Assembly: GCF_002382885.1 (NCBI RefSeq)
Contig: NZ_NWVL01000068.1
Span: forward strand, 1 to 41,925
Direction of reading: 5' to 3'
Source: Streptomyces sp. WZ.A104
GTDB lineage: Bacteria > Actinomycetota > Actinomycetes > Streptomycetales > Streptomycetaceae
Length of the DNA stretch: 41,925 nt
Shown here: positions 24,187-33,284 of the stretch, in pieces
How the letters are laid out: every line of letters begins with the position of its first letter
How positions within the stretch are numbered: the first letter of the stretch is position 1
Notes under the pieces: model-generated
Told to the model about the DNA's origin: nothing
Databases searched by the model: none
What the model saw: the letters and a program-made list of their open reading frames with translations, nothing else
Translations under genes and position numbers: made by a program

Positions 24187-25179
24187 TCATTCGCTCAACG
24201 GCCAGGTGTAGGGGCCCTGCGGGTCGTCGAGCCAGGCCCACTGGCGGCCCTGGCCGACCGTGATGCCGTACCTCTCCCGCTGCGGGCGCCCCTCGCGCTC
24301 CCAGAGGGAGAGGGCCTCGTGCGGATCGAGAGCGCCCGCGGTCAGCGTCAGCAGGAACCGGAACAGATCGTTCCCGGCCGCCCGGCGGGGCAGTCCGCCC
24401 AGGTGCGGAAGCCCGGCGGGGAGCGGCAGCGCCCCGCGCAGGGGCACGAAGTACGCCGGGGTGTGCAGGAAGTGCCCCTCGGCGCGCGGCCCCTGCGCGG
24501 TCGCGGAGACCCGGAGCGCGACGAGCCCGGTGGCGAACGGGGCCAGGACGCGCGCCCCCGGGCGGCACTGCTCCAGCCAGGCCTGCGGTACGGACGGCAG
24601 GGTGCAGGTCGCGATGATCCGGTCGTACGGGGCGCGCCGCGGGCAACCGCGGGCGCCGTCACCGGTGATCACCGTCGGGCGGTACCCGGCGGCAGCGAGG
24701 TGGCGGCGGGCCGGTTCCGTGATCTCCGGATCCAGATCGATGCTGGTCACCGCCTCCTCGCCGAGCCGGTGCGAGAGCAGGGCCGCGTTGTAGCCGGGGC
24801 CGGTGCCGATCTCCAGGACCGTGTCGCCGCCCCGTACGTCGAGGGCCTCCAGCATCTGCGCCATCAGGGACGGCTGACTGGAGGACGAGATGAGTTCGCC
24901 GTCCCGGATGCGGGTGGCCAGCGCCCTGTCCACGTACACCCCGCTCAGCCAGCGGGAGCGGCGCTCGGGGTCGGGGTCCTCGCCCCAGAGGCGCTCGTAT
25001 CCCGCGATGCCGTGCACGTAGTAGGACGGCACGAACAGATGGCGGGGCACCTCGGCGAAGGCGGCGTACCAGGCGGGGTCGGTCAGCCCGCCCTGCGCGA
25101 CGATCTCCCGCACCAGGGCATGCCTCGCCGCGTCGGCCTCGGCGGCGGGGACGGCGGGGGTCTCCCGGTCTGCTCCCAT
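24187..25179 (-). CDS. PCMT-like (protein-L-isoaspartate) methyltransferase
   Basis: 330 residues; ATG at 25179-25177 with GGAGAG just upstream. The SAM-binding motif is VLEIGTGPGYNAALLSHRLG, preceded by ELISSSSQPSLMAQMLEAL, the stretch that in isoaspartyl methyltransferases contacts the substrate. Motif II is SIDLDPEITEPARRHL, and YDRIIATCTLPSVPQAWLEQ follows. It would methylate L-isoaspartyl residues in aged proteins or a peptide. At 330 residues it is about 100 longer than housekeeping PIMT, with a C-terminal extension ending in a Trp-rich segment (GRQWAWLDDPQGPYTWPL). Long forms of this type are common in actinomycetes and some modify ribosomal peptides, but no precursor peptide or cyclase gene is beside it. 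Confidence 0.8.
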   Translation of the reverse strand: MGADRETPAVPAAEADAARHALVREIVAQGGLTDPAWYAAFAEVPRHLFVPSYYVHGIAGYERLWGEDPDPERRSRWLSGVYVDRALATRIRDGELISSSSQPSLMAQMLEALDVRGGDTVLEIGTGPGYNAALLSHRLGEEAVTSIDLDPEITEPARRHLAAAGYRPTVITGDGARGCPRRAPYDRIIATCTLPSVPQAWLEQCRPGARVLAPFATGLVALRVSATAQGPRAEGHFLHTPAYFVPLRGALPLPAGLPHLGGLPRRAAGNDLFRFLLTLTAGALDPHEALSLWEREGRPQRERYGITVGQGRQWAWLDDPQGPYTWPLSE

Positions 25180-25287
25180 CTCTCCACTGTCCTGCGCGGG
25201 GCCCGCAACGGCCAACGGCGATCCCGGGCCCGGTCCCTTGGTCCTAGGACCCCTGTCCTCGGCCGGTGCGTCTGCGAACATGGACGG

Positions 25288-25692
25288 GTGACAGAGATTC
25301 CGCGCGACACGCTTCAGGAGCAGACCTTTTACGATCAGGTCGGCGGCGAGGCGACGTTCCGACGCCTGGTGCACCGCTTCTACGAGGGCGTGGCGGGCGA
25401 CGAGCTGCTGCGGCCGATGTACCCGGAGGAGGATCTGGGCCCGGCCGAGGAACGGTTCGCCCTGTTCCTCATGCAGTACTGGGGCGGCCCGCGCACCTAC
25501 AGCGACCACCGGGGCCACCCCCGGCTGCGGATGCGGCACGCCCCGTTCCGGGTGGACCGGGCGGCCCATGACGCCTGGCTCGGCCATATGCGGGTCGCGC
25601 TGGACGAACTGGGGCTCGCGCCCGAGCACGAGCGGCAGCTGTGGGACTACCTGACGTACGCCGCCGCGTCGATGCTCAACACCGCGGACTGA
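25288..25692 (+). CDS. glbO: group II truncated haemoglobin (TrHbO)
   Basis: 134 residues; GTG at 25288. It follows Mycobacterium GlbO at a constant offset of nine residues: Tyr32 (B10), Tyr45 (CD1), His84 (proximal F8, in RMRHAPF) and Trp97 (G8) correspond to Tyr23, Tyr36, His75 and Trp88. Other family stretches are FYDQVGGEATFRRLVHRFYE, LMQYWGGPRTYSDHRGHPRL and LWDYLTYAAASMLNT. It binds haem and oxygen with slow release and is thought to serve oxygen or nitric-oxide chemistry near the membrane. It stands alone, divergent from the methyltransferase with about 108 bases between the starts. Confidence 0.95.
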   Translation: MTEIPRDTLQEQTFYDQVGGEATFRRLVHRFYEGVAGDELLRPMYPEEDLGPAEERFALFLMQYWGGPRTYSDHRGHPRLRMRHAPFRVDRAAHDAWLGHMRVALDELGLAPEHERQLWDYLTYAAASMLNTAD

Positions 25693-25890
25693 TCGCCTGC
25701 CGCCGAATCCTTCCGGATCTCGCCGCATTCCCTCCGGATCTCACCGGAATTCGGCGTTCCGGCGTCAGATATCGATCACGATCACATCAAGGTGGGCCTG
25801 CAAGCGGTTACCAGAATCCTTTCGCTCTGAAAGCATCACCAGTACGTCGGGGGGCGTGCGGACACGGTGTTGACGGGGCGGGGGACACAG

Positions 25891-28800
25891 GTGACGGGTT
25901 TTGTCTTGCTGCGGGTGAGGGCGCACCGCCTTCTCCTCTCCGCGGCCGTGCTCGCCGTTCTGCTGACCACGTCCGTCCTGGCCGCGCTCACCGCGTTCTC
26001 CGGCTCGGTGGGCGACGCGGCTCTGCGCCACACGCTCACCCACCGGTCCGCCGCCTCCGCCTCGCTCGTCGTCTCCGCCTCGGTGGACCACGACCGGCGC
26101 GCCGAGGCCGATGCCACCGTCCGCGCGGCCGCCCTCGACGCCTTCGACGGGCTGCCCGTGAACGTGGGGAAGCTGGAGAGCTCGGGGGCGTACGCGCTGC
26201 CGCGCGGCCTCCAGTCCCCGGCCGCCCGGCGCGGCGAGCCGGACCTCACCCACTTCGCCGCCCTGGACCGCGACCGGGTCCGGATCACCGAGGGCCGGGC
26301 GCCCGCCGCGCCGGGCGGCTCGGGACCGGTCCAGGTGGCGCTGCCCCTCGTCGCCGCCGAGGCCCTGAAGCTGAAGCCGGGCGCGCGGCTCACCGTCACC
26401 GACCGGCTGCGCGACGACAAGCCGCAGCAGATCCTGGTCACCGGCGTCTACGAGGCACTCGACCAGTCCGACCCGTACTGGCAGCTGGACCCGCTCGGCG
26501 GGCGCGGGGTGCGCAAGCTCGCCTTCACGACGTACGGTCCCCTGCTCACGCACCCCGCCCCGCTGACCTCCGGGAGCCTCGGCGACGGGGAGACGTCCTG
26601 GCTGGCCACCGCGGACTTCGCCACCCTGACCACCGGCTCCATGGCCGGGCTGCACCGGGCGTCGTCGGACGCCCCCGAGGCCCTCACCGCCGCGCCCGTG
26701 TTCAAGTCCGGGGTCACCGCGCGGACCTCGCTGCCCACCGTGCTCGACCAGCTCGACCGGGCGCTGCTCGTCTCCCGCTCCACGCTGATGATCGTCGCGG
26801 TGCAGCTGGTGCTGCTGGCCGCGTACGCCCTGCTGCTCGTGGCCCGGCTGCTGAACAGCGAGCGCGACGGGGAACGGGAACTGCTGCGGGCCCGGGGCGG
26901 ATCGCGCGGCCGGATCACCTCGTTCGCGGCGATCGAGGCGCTGCTGCTCGCCGCTCCCGCCGCGCTGGTCGCCCCGCTGCTGGCGGGGCCGCTGACCGGC
27001 CTGCTGGCCGAGCGCGGCGCCCTGTCCCGGATCGGGCTGCGGGTCGGGGAGAGCTCCACCGCGACGGTATGGCTGGTCTCCGCGGCCGTGGCGCTGGCCT
27101 GTGCCCTGGCGGTGGTCGCTCCGTCACTGACGGCCGGGGCGGGCGGGCGCAGGACCCGGGCGGCCTCGCTGCCGGCACCCGTGCGGGCGGGCGCCGACAT
27201 CGGGCTGCTGCTCATCGCGGCGGTGGCGTACTGGCAGCTGGAGCGGCAGACCACGGGGTCCGGCAGCGGGGCGCTCAGCGGCGGCCAGGACGGCAGGCTC
27301 GGGATCGACCCCCTGCTGGTCGCCGCTCCGGCGCTGGCCCTGCTCGCCGGGACCGTGCTCACGCTGCGGCTGCTCCCGCCCGCCGCGAAGCTCGCCGAAC
27401 GGCGTGCCGCCAAGGGCCGCGGGCTGCCCGCCGCACTGGCGGGCTGGCAGTTCAGCAGGCGCCCGATGCGCGGCGCGGGACCGGTGCTGCTGCTGGTGCT
27501 GTCGGTCGCGATGGGCATGCTGGCCATCGGGCAGAGCGCCTCCTGGAACCGTTCGCAGAGCGACCAGGCTGACTTCGGCTCCGGCGCCTCGGTCCGGGTC
27601 GTGGGCGAGCACGGAGGCACTCCGGTGACGGCCGGTGCGTACGCCTCGGTGGACGGGGTGCGGCAGGCCGCCCCCGCCCACCGGACTGAGGTGGAGGTCT
27701 CCGGCGGGCGCAGGGCCGAGGTCCTCGCCCTGGACACGGCGCACGCGGACGAGCGGATGCTGCTGCGCTCCGACCTCACCGACGGGTCCCCCCAGCAGCT
27801 GTTCGACGCGATCGCCCCGGAGCGGGACAGCCGCGCCGGGCTCGTCCTGCCGAAGGACAGCACCCGGCTGAAGCTGGACCTGCGGATCACCGCGGTGCCG
27901 CCGAAGCGCGCCGACGCCTCCGAGGACGACGTCTTCGACAATCCGGACGGGCAGCCGCCCGTGGTCACCCTGCTGCTGGAGGACCGGTACGGGCTCCCCC
28001 ACCGGGTGCTGGCCGGATCCGTCCCGGTCGGCGACCGTCCCGCCACGGTGTCCATCCCGGTGTCGGCGGCGGCCGGACTGTCCCTGACCGGCATCGAGGT
28101 CGACGGCGACGCCCCCTCCGGCGCGGCGGAGAAGCGCAGGGTCTCGGTGAGCGACGTACGGGTGGTCACCGCATCCGGCGCCGAACACGCCGTGGCGACG
28201 CCCGGCTCGGTGCGCTGGAAGGCCGCCGTGACGCTCACCGAATTCGGTGAGGACCGGCCGGGCGAACGGCCCGTGCCGAACAGGTCTTCCGGTGCGCCGG
28301 ACTTCACTTACGACACCGGCGTGCAGGACCTCGACCCCTGGGAGCGGACCACCGGCACCCTGCGGATCACCGCGGTCAGGCCCCGGGCCGCGGCGGTGAA
28401 GGCGGTGGCGACGGACGCCTACCTGAGGAGCACCAGCACGAAGCCGGGCGACGAGATCGATCTCACGCTGGCCGGGAACACCGTCCGGGTGACCCTGGTG
28501 AAGGCGGTACGGCAGCTGCCGACCACCGGCACCCCCACCGGCGCCCCGGACCCGACAGCGGGCGGCGGCGGGCTGCTGCTCGACCTCAGGGCGGTCGCCG
28601 GTGCCCTGGCCCACCGGCCGACCGCCACGATCGAGGCGAACGAATGGTGGCTGAGCACCGCCCCCGGCGACAGCGCGAAGGTGGCCGCCGCACTGCGCGC
28701 CCGGCCGGACACCGATCCGGCCCAGGTGCTGGTCCGCGCCGAGGCCGCCCAGCGGCTGGTCGACGACCCGTTGGGCGCGGGCCCGCAGTCCGCGCTGCCC

Positions 28801-29202
28801 GCCGTCGCGGTGGTCGCCGCCGCGCTCGCCGCGGTCGGCTTCGCCGTCAGCGCCTCCGGCTCCCGGCGTGAACGGTCCGCCGAGCTGGGCGTGCTGCGGG
28901 CGCTCGGCGCGCCACGCCGCCAGCTGGCCCGGATGGTCGCCGCCGAACAGGGCGTCCTCATCGCCATCGCCCTGCTGATCGGGGCGGCCATCGGCACCGT
29001 GCTGACCCGGGCCGTCGTCCCGCTGATCGTGCTGACCGGGCAGGCGGACCGGCCCGTGCCCCCGGTGCTGGTGGAACTGCCCGCCGGGCAGGTCGCCGCA
29101 CTGCTGGCCGGGGTCGCCGCGCTGCCTCTCGTGATCGTCGCGACGCTCGCGCTCCGCCGCGGGGACCCGGCGGTATCGCTGCGCCACCAGGGGGACCACT
29201 GA
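25891..29202 (+). CDS. FtsX-type ABC transporter permease, first subunit
   Basis: 1103 residues; GTG at 25891, preceded by GGGGCGGGGG. An N-terminal membrane helix (LLLSAAVLAVLLTTSVLAAL) is followed by an outside domain of about 260 residues. A cluster of helices comes at about 300-410, after which LLNSERDGERELLRARGGSR forms the coupling loop typical of FtsX-like permeases. A second outside domain spans roughly 560-950. Three closing helices (about 970-1095) include a second coupling motif, ERSAELGVLRALGAPRRQLA. The pattern fits MacB/LolC-like efflux or mechanotransmission ABC systems, not importers. Cargo unknown. The 198 bases before it contain short direct repeats (TCCGGATCTC at about 25709 and 25733) and GATCAC repeats near 25775, but no clear promoter. 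Confidence 0.85.
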   Translation: MTGFVLLRVRAHRLLLSAAVLAVLLTTSVLAALTAFSGSVGDAALRHTLTHRSAASASLVVSASVDHDRRAEADATVRAAALDAFDGLPVNVGKLESSGAYALPRGLQSPAARRGEPDLTHFAALDRDRVRITEGRAPAAPGGSGPVQVALPLVAAEALKLKPGARLTVTDRLRDDKPQQILVTGVYEALDQSDPYWQLDPLGGRGVRKLAFTTYGPLLTHPAPLTSGSLGDGETSWLATADFATLTTGSMAGLHRASSDAPEALTAAPVFKSGVTARTSLPTVLDQLDRALLVSRSTLMIVAVQLVLLAAYALLLVARLLNSERDGERELLRARGGSRGRITSFAAIEALLLAAPAALVAPLLAGPLTGLLAERGALSRIGLRVGESSTATVWLVSAAVALACALAVVAPSLTAGAGGRRTRAASLPAPVRAGADIGLLLIAAVAYWQLERQTTGSGSGALSGGQDGRLGIDPLLVAAPALALLAGTVLTLRLLPPAAKLAERRAAKGRGLPAALAGWQFSRRPMRGAGPVLLLVLSVAMGMLAIGQSASWNRSQSDQADFGSGASVRVVGEHGGTPVTAGAYASVDGVRQAAPAHRTEVEVSGGRRAEVLALDTAHADERMLLRSDLTDGSPQQLFDAIAPERDSRAGLVLPKDSTRLKLDLRITAVPPKRADASEDDVFDNPDGQPPVVTLLLEDRYGLPHRVLAGSVPVGDRPATVSIPVSAAAGLSLTGIEVDGDAPSGAAEKRRVSVSDVRVVTASGAEHAVATPGSVRWKAAVTLTEFGEDRPGERPVPNRSSGAPDFTYDTGVQDLDPWERTTGTLRITAVRPRAAAVKAVATDAYLRSTSTKPGDEIDLTLAGNTVRVTLVKAVRQLPTTGTPTGAPDPTAGGGGLLLDLRAVAGALAHRPTATIEANEWWLSTAPGDSAKVAAALRARPDTDPAQVLVRAEAAQRLVDDPLGAGPQSALPAVAVVAAALAAVGFAVSASGSRRERSAELGVLRALGAPRRQLARMVAAEQGVLIAIALLIGAAIGTVLTRAVVPLIVLTGQADRPVPPVLVELPAGQVAALLAGVAALPLVIVATLALRRGDPAVSLRHQGDH

Positions 29203-29203
29203 C

Positions 29204-32044
29204 ATGAGCGACGACAACAGGCGGTCGGCGGAAGCCCCGTGGATACGGACCCGGCTGCGGACCGCGCCCGGTGCGGCGGTGGCCCTCGCGGTACTGGTGC
29301 TGGTGACCGTGTTCCTCGCCGCCTCGTTTCCGCGCGCGGTGGACGCGTACGAGACGAAGGGGCTGCGCCACGACATCCTGACCGCCGACCCGAACCGCAG
29401 CGTCGTGGAGGTCGCGCGTCCGCAGCCCGGCCTCGAACTCCCGCAGGGGCAACGCGAGGCCGAGATGCGCGGCCCGCAGCTGACGCGCGTCGGCGGGGAG
29501 CTGCTGAAGGCACTGCCCGCACCGCTGCGCGCCGACACGTCCTCCGTCGCGTACGGGGTGCGCACCACGAAGCCGGTCGTCGCCACCGAACCCTGGCTGC
29601 CGCGCCCCGACGCGGCTCCGCCGCGGCTCACCTATGCGGCACAGCTCGGCCTGAGGGAGCACGCCACGCTCAGCTCGGGGGCCTGGCCCGCGACGACGGG
29701 CCGGGTGACCTCGGACTCCCGTGCGGTGGAGGGCGCGGTCACCGAGGAGACGGCCGCCGAGCTGAAGGTGAAGGTCGGCGCGAGGCTCGCGGTGCCCACG
29801 GCGTCGGGCGAGACCGTCACCGTACGGATCACCGGCATCGTCGCCCCGCGTGACCCGCACGGCAGCTACTGGTCCGCCGATCCGCTGCTGCGCAGCCCGT
29901 CCCTGGTCCCGGACCCCACGAGTCCCTTTTCGACCTACTTCTGGACCGGCACGGTCCTGCTGGCCGAGGACGCCGCTCCGGTCCTGCTGAGCACGGCCAC
30001 CGAGCCCGCCCTGTACTGGCGGATTCCGCCCGACCCGGCGGCTCTGACCGGCCCCGACGGCCCCCGTCTGGCGTCCGTCCTCGCCTCCCTGGAGAGCGGG
30101 CCCGGGCTGCTGAAGGCGCGGGAGATCGCCGGGGACACCGCGGTGGTCCGCAGCGGGCTCGGCCACATCGTGGCGGCGAACGCCCGGATGCGCGAGGCGA
30201 TCAGTCCCGTGATCGCGGTCGCCGCCCTGGGCATCGCCTCCGTGGCCGCTGTCGTCCTGCTGATGACGGGGGCCCTGATCGGCGGGCGTCGCCGCAGCGA
30301 ACTGGCCCTGCTGCGCTCGCGCGGCGCCTCCCTGCGCGGCATCGGCGGACGGCTGCTCGCGGAGACCGCGGTGACGGTGCTGCCCGCCGCCGCGCTCGGG
30401 CTGCTGCTCGCGGTGCTGGTGGTGGGCGAGGGCCGGTGGTGGCCGGGAACGCTGGCGGCGACGGGGACCGGCCTGCTGGTGTGCCTGGCCCTGCCGCTGC
30501 GGACGACGCTCCAGCACATCCGGCCGACGCTGCACGGGGCGCGCGAGGACATGGTGAGCGCCCGGCCGTCCCGTCGGCGCACCGTCGCCGAGCTGACGCT
30601 GCTGGTGCTGGCGGTCGGCGCGGTGACGGCCCTGCTGCGGCGCGGTACGTCGAGCGGCGGCGGCACGGATCTGCTGGTCAGCGCGGCACCGGTGCTGGTC
30701 GCCCTGATCGCGGCTCTCGTCCTGGTCCGGCTCTACCCGTTGCCCTTGCGTCTCGCCGCGCGCCCCGTGGCCCGGCTGCGCGGGGCGATCGGCTTCCTGT
30801 CGCTCGCCCGCGCCGGGCGGTCCTCGGCCGGCGGGACACTGCCGTTGCTCGCCCTGCTGCTGGCGCTGGCCACGGCCGCGTTCGGCGGGTCGGTGGTGGC
30901 GGGCATCGGGGACGCCCGGGACGACGCGGCGCTGAAGGCCGTGGGGGCGGATGCCCGGATCAGCGGGCTGAGCGAGCGGACGACGCTGCCCGGTCCCCTG
31001 GTCCGTACGGTGAAGGACCTCGACGGGGTGGAGAACGTCGCTCCGGTACGTGTCGAGCACAGCGTGGCCCTGCCGACGGCGGACGTGGGCGGCATCGACG
31101 CCGCGGGAGCCGGTGCGAGCGGCACCGGGGCTGCGGGCGCCGACAGCGCGGCCCTGGTGGGCGTCGACCCCGCCACGTACGCCCGGCTGGCGCGCGCGAC
31201 CGGGCTGCCGGAGTTCCCCGCCGCCCGGCTGAAGGCCACCGGCCCGGCGGCGCCGGTGCCGAAGGGCGCGGAACCCGGCCCCGGGCGCGTCCTTCCGGCG
31301 ATCGCGTCCCCGTCGGTGGCGGCCCGCCTGGGCAAGGAGCCGGTCGCCGTCACCACCTTGTCCGGCGACTTCGAGGTCCGGATCGTGGGGGTGGCCTCGC
31401 GCACGGCAGCGGTCTCGACCGCGCACTTCCTGATCGTGAACTCCGCCTCGCTCGACCACGGGGAACCCACCACCCTGTTCCTCAACGGCACGCCGGACCC
31501 CGGGAAGCTGCACGCGGCGGTCGGCGGGAGCGGCAAGAAGTACGTCGTACAGCTGCGTTCCGAGGAGCGCGAGCGGTATGTGAACGCCCCGATGCAGGCG
31601 GGCGCCGAACGCATCTACCTCGCGGCCGTCGTGGCGGGCGCCGGATACGCGCTGCTGGCCGTACTGCTGTCGCTGCTCCAGACCGCACCGGAACGCAGGA
31701 CGCTGCTGGCGCGGCTGCGCACGATGGGGCTGACCACCGGACAGGGCAGGCGGCTGCTGGCCTTCGAGGCGATGCCGCAGGCGCTGCTGGCGGCGGTCGG
31801 CGGCCTGTTCACCGGCTGGGCGACCATCGTCCTCCTCTCCCCCGGCGTCGATCTGGTCGCACTGGCGCTCGCGGGCGTCGCCGGATCGGCCCCGGACCCC
31901 GTCCCGTTGCGCACCGACCTGTGGTCGCTCGGGCTTCCGGCGGCCGGGGTGGTCGCGCTCGCCGCCGCGGTCGCGGGCGTCCAGGCGTGGTGGGCGAGCC
32001 GCCGCGGATCGATCACCGAACTCAGGGCAGGAGACTCCCGATGA
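29204..32044 (+). CDS. FtsX-type ABC transporter permease, second subunit
   Basis: 946 residues; ATG one base after the previous stop. Same architecture as its partner but shorter: N-terminal helix (AVALAVLVLVTVFLAASFP), outside domain to about residue 330, helices around 340-560 with the coupling segment GRRRSELALLRSRGASLRGI, second outside domain to about 800, and closing helices with RRTLLARLRTMGLTTGQGRR. The two permeases are diverged copies of one gene and should form a heterodimer driven by the ATPase that follows. The last four bases overlap the ATPase start (ATGA). Confidence 0.85.
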   Translation: MSDDNRRSAEAPWIRTRLRTAPGAAVALAVLVLVTVFLAASFPRAVDAYETKGLRHDILTADPNRSVVEVARPQPGLELPQGQREAEMRGPQLTRVGGELLKALPAPLRADTSSVAYGVRTTKPVVATEPWLPRPDAAPPRLTYAAQLGLREHATLSSGAWPATTGRVTSDSRAVEGAVTEETAAELKVKVGARLAVPTASGETVTVRITGIVAPRDPHGSYWSADPLLRSPSLVPDPTSPFSTYFWTGTVLLAEDAAPVLLSTATEPALYWRIPPDPAALTGPDGPRLASVLASLESGPGLLKAREIAGDTAVVRSGLGHIVAANARMREAISPVIAVAALGIASVAAVVLLMTGALIGGRRRSELALLRSRGASLRGIGGRLLAETAVTVLPAAALGLLLAVLVVGEGRWWPGTLAATGTGLLVCLALPLRTTLQHIRPTLHGAREDMVSARPSRRRTVAELTLLVLAVGAVTALLRRGTSSGGGTDLLVSAAPVLVALIAALVLVRLYPLPLRLAARPVARLRGAIGFLSLARAGRSSAGGTLPLLALLLALATAAFGGSVVAGIGDARDDAALKAVGADARISGLSERTTLPGPLVRTVKDLDGVENVAPVRVEHSVALPTADVGGIDAAGAGASGTGAAGADSAALVGVDPATYARLARATGLPEFPAARLKATGPAAPVPKGAEPGPGRVLPAIASPSVAARLGKEPVAVTTLSGDFEVRIVGVASRTAAVSTAHFLIVNSASLDHGEPTTLFLNGTPDPGKLHAAVGGSGKKYVVQLRSEERERYVNAPMQAGAERIYLAAVVAGAGYALLAVLLSLLQTAPERRTLLARLRTMGLTTGQGRRLLAFEAMPQALLAAVGGLFTGWATIVLLSPGVDLVALALAGVAGSAPDPVPLRTDLWSLGLPAAGVVALAAAVAGVQAWWASRRGSITELRAGDSR

Positions 32045-33075
32045 CCTCGTCCACCACGTCCGCCCGGACGGCAGCCACGGCCCGTGGGGCCGAGACGACG
32101 CTGGCCGAGCTGGAGCAGCGCGCGGCGGCCCGCCGGGACCGCCCCTCCTACGGCCACGACGCGCTGATCGCCTGCGACCGTGTGGTGCGCATCTTCACCA
32201 CGGACGGGGTGGAGGTGCAGGCCCTCCAGGGCCTCGATCTGCTGGTTGCCGAGGGCGAGTTGATGGCCCTGGTGGGGGCGTCGGGCAGCGGCAAGTCGAC
32301 GCTGATGAACATCCTGGCGGGCCTGGACGTGCCGACCGCCGGATCGGCGAAGGTCGCGGGATGCGATCTGCTGTCGATGGGGCCGAAGGAGCGGCTGCGC
32401 TACCGCCGTGACGTGGTCGGGTTCGTCTGGCAGCAGACCGCCCGCAATCTGCTCCCGTATCTCACCGCGATCCAGAACATCACCCTGCCCATGCAGTTGC
32501 GCGGCGGCGGCAGCAAGCGCGAACGGGCCGCCCGCGCCGAGTCGTTGCTCGCCATGCTCGACATCGCGGACTGCCGTGACCGGCGGCCCCAGCAGCTGTC
32601 GGGCGGGCAGCAGCAGCGGGTGGCCATCGCGGTGGCGCTGGCCAACTCCCCTTCCGTCCTGCTCGCGGACGAGCCGACCGGCGAACTGGACTCGGCCACC
32701 GGGGAGCAGGTGTTCGCCGCGTTCCGGCGGGCCAACGAGGAGCTGGGCACCTCGATCGTGATCGTCACCCATGACCAGGCGGTGGCGAACGAGGTGCGCC
32801 GTACGGTCGCCATCCGTGACGGCCGTACGTCCTCCGAGGTGCTGCGCCGCACGGAGGTGGACGCGGCGACGGGCCAGGAGTCCCAGGTGGCCCGGGAGTA
32901 CGCGATGCTCGACCGGGCGGGCCGGCTCCAGCTGCCCGCGGACCACACGCGGGCGCTGGGCATGGAGCACCGGGTGCTGCTGGAGCTGGAGCAGGACCAC
33001 ATCGGCGTCTGGCCGGACGCGCACGGGGAGCCGGGCGGCACGGAGGGGAGGTCCGAGGGAGCTCCGGAGCAGTAG
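32041..33075 (+). CDS. ABC transporter ATP-binding protein (MacB/LolD type)
   Basis: 344 residues; ATG at 32041, GGAG upstream, overlapping the permease stop. Walker A GASGSGKST, Q-loop in GFVWQQTARNLLPYLTAIQN, signature LSGGQQQRVAIAVALAN, Walker B VLLADEPTGELDS and H-loop IVIVTHDQ are all intact. The spacing and DEPTGELDS form are those of LolD/MacB-type ATPases, matching FtsX-like permeases. The N-terminus has about 45 extra residues with a helical segment (ETTLAELEQRAAARRDR), and the C-terminus about 90 extra residues, acidic, ending in a Gly/Glu-rich tail; both exceed the usual 230-residue core. Last gene of the transporter operon. Confidence 0.9.
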   Translation: MTSSTTSARTAATARGAETTLAELEQRAAARRDRPSYGHDALIACDRVVRIFTTDGVEVQALQGLDLLVAEGELMALVGASGSGKSTLMNILAGLDVPTAGSAKVAGCDLLSMGPKERLRYRRDVVGFVWQQTARNLLPYLTAIQNITLPMQLRGGGSKRERAARAESLLAMLDIADCRDRRPQQLSGGQQQRVAIAVALANSPSVLLADEPTGELDSATGEQVFAAFRRANEELGTSIVIVTHDQAVANEVRRTVAIRDGRTSSEVLRRTEVDAATGQESQVAREYAMLDRAGRLQLPADHTRALGMEHRVLLELEQDHIGVWPDAHGEPGGTEGRSEGAPEQ

Positions 33076-33122
33076 CAGCCGCAGGCGGCGAGGCGGTCGG
33101 GGGCTCCCGGAGCCGTATGCCG

Positions 33123-33284
33123 CAGCCGGGTCCGAGGGTTCAACCGGGTCCGGTGGTTCAGCCAGGTCCGACGATCCAGCCAGGTCCGGCAGATCAACCG
33201 ATTCCGACGATCCAGCCAGGCCCGGCAGATCAACCAGGCCCGACAGAGCAGTCGGCTCCGACGATTCAGCCAGGCCCGACCGAC
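33123..33284. repeat. nine 18-bp tandem repeats at the junction of convergent genes
   Basis: Nine contiguous 18-base units with a consensus close to CAGCCAGGTCCGACGATC, several alternating with a CAACCAGGCCCGGCAGAT form. Read on the plus strand they would give QPGPTI/QPGPAD hexapeptides. The array lies between the ATPase stop (33075) and the minus-strand gene, whose stop codon (33268-33266) and last codons fall in the ninth unit. I see no ribosome site or start that would make the plus-strand reading a credible gene. Confidence 0.9.

Noticed and set aside
24187..25179. Methyltransferase as part of a ribosomal-peptide biosynthesis cluster
   Set aside because: The long form with a C-terminal extension is suggestive, but no precursor peptide, cyclase or peptidase gene is adjacent.
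33123..33284. CRISPR array
   Set aside because: Units are only 18 bases, directly adjacent with no spacers, and no cas genes are nearby.
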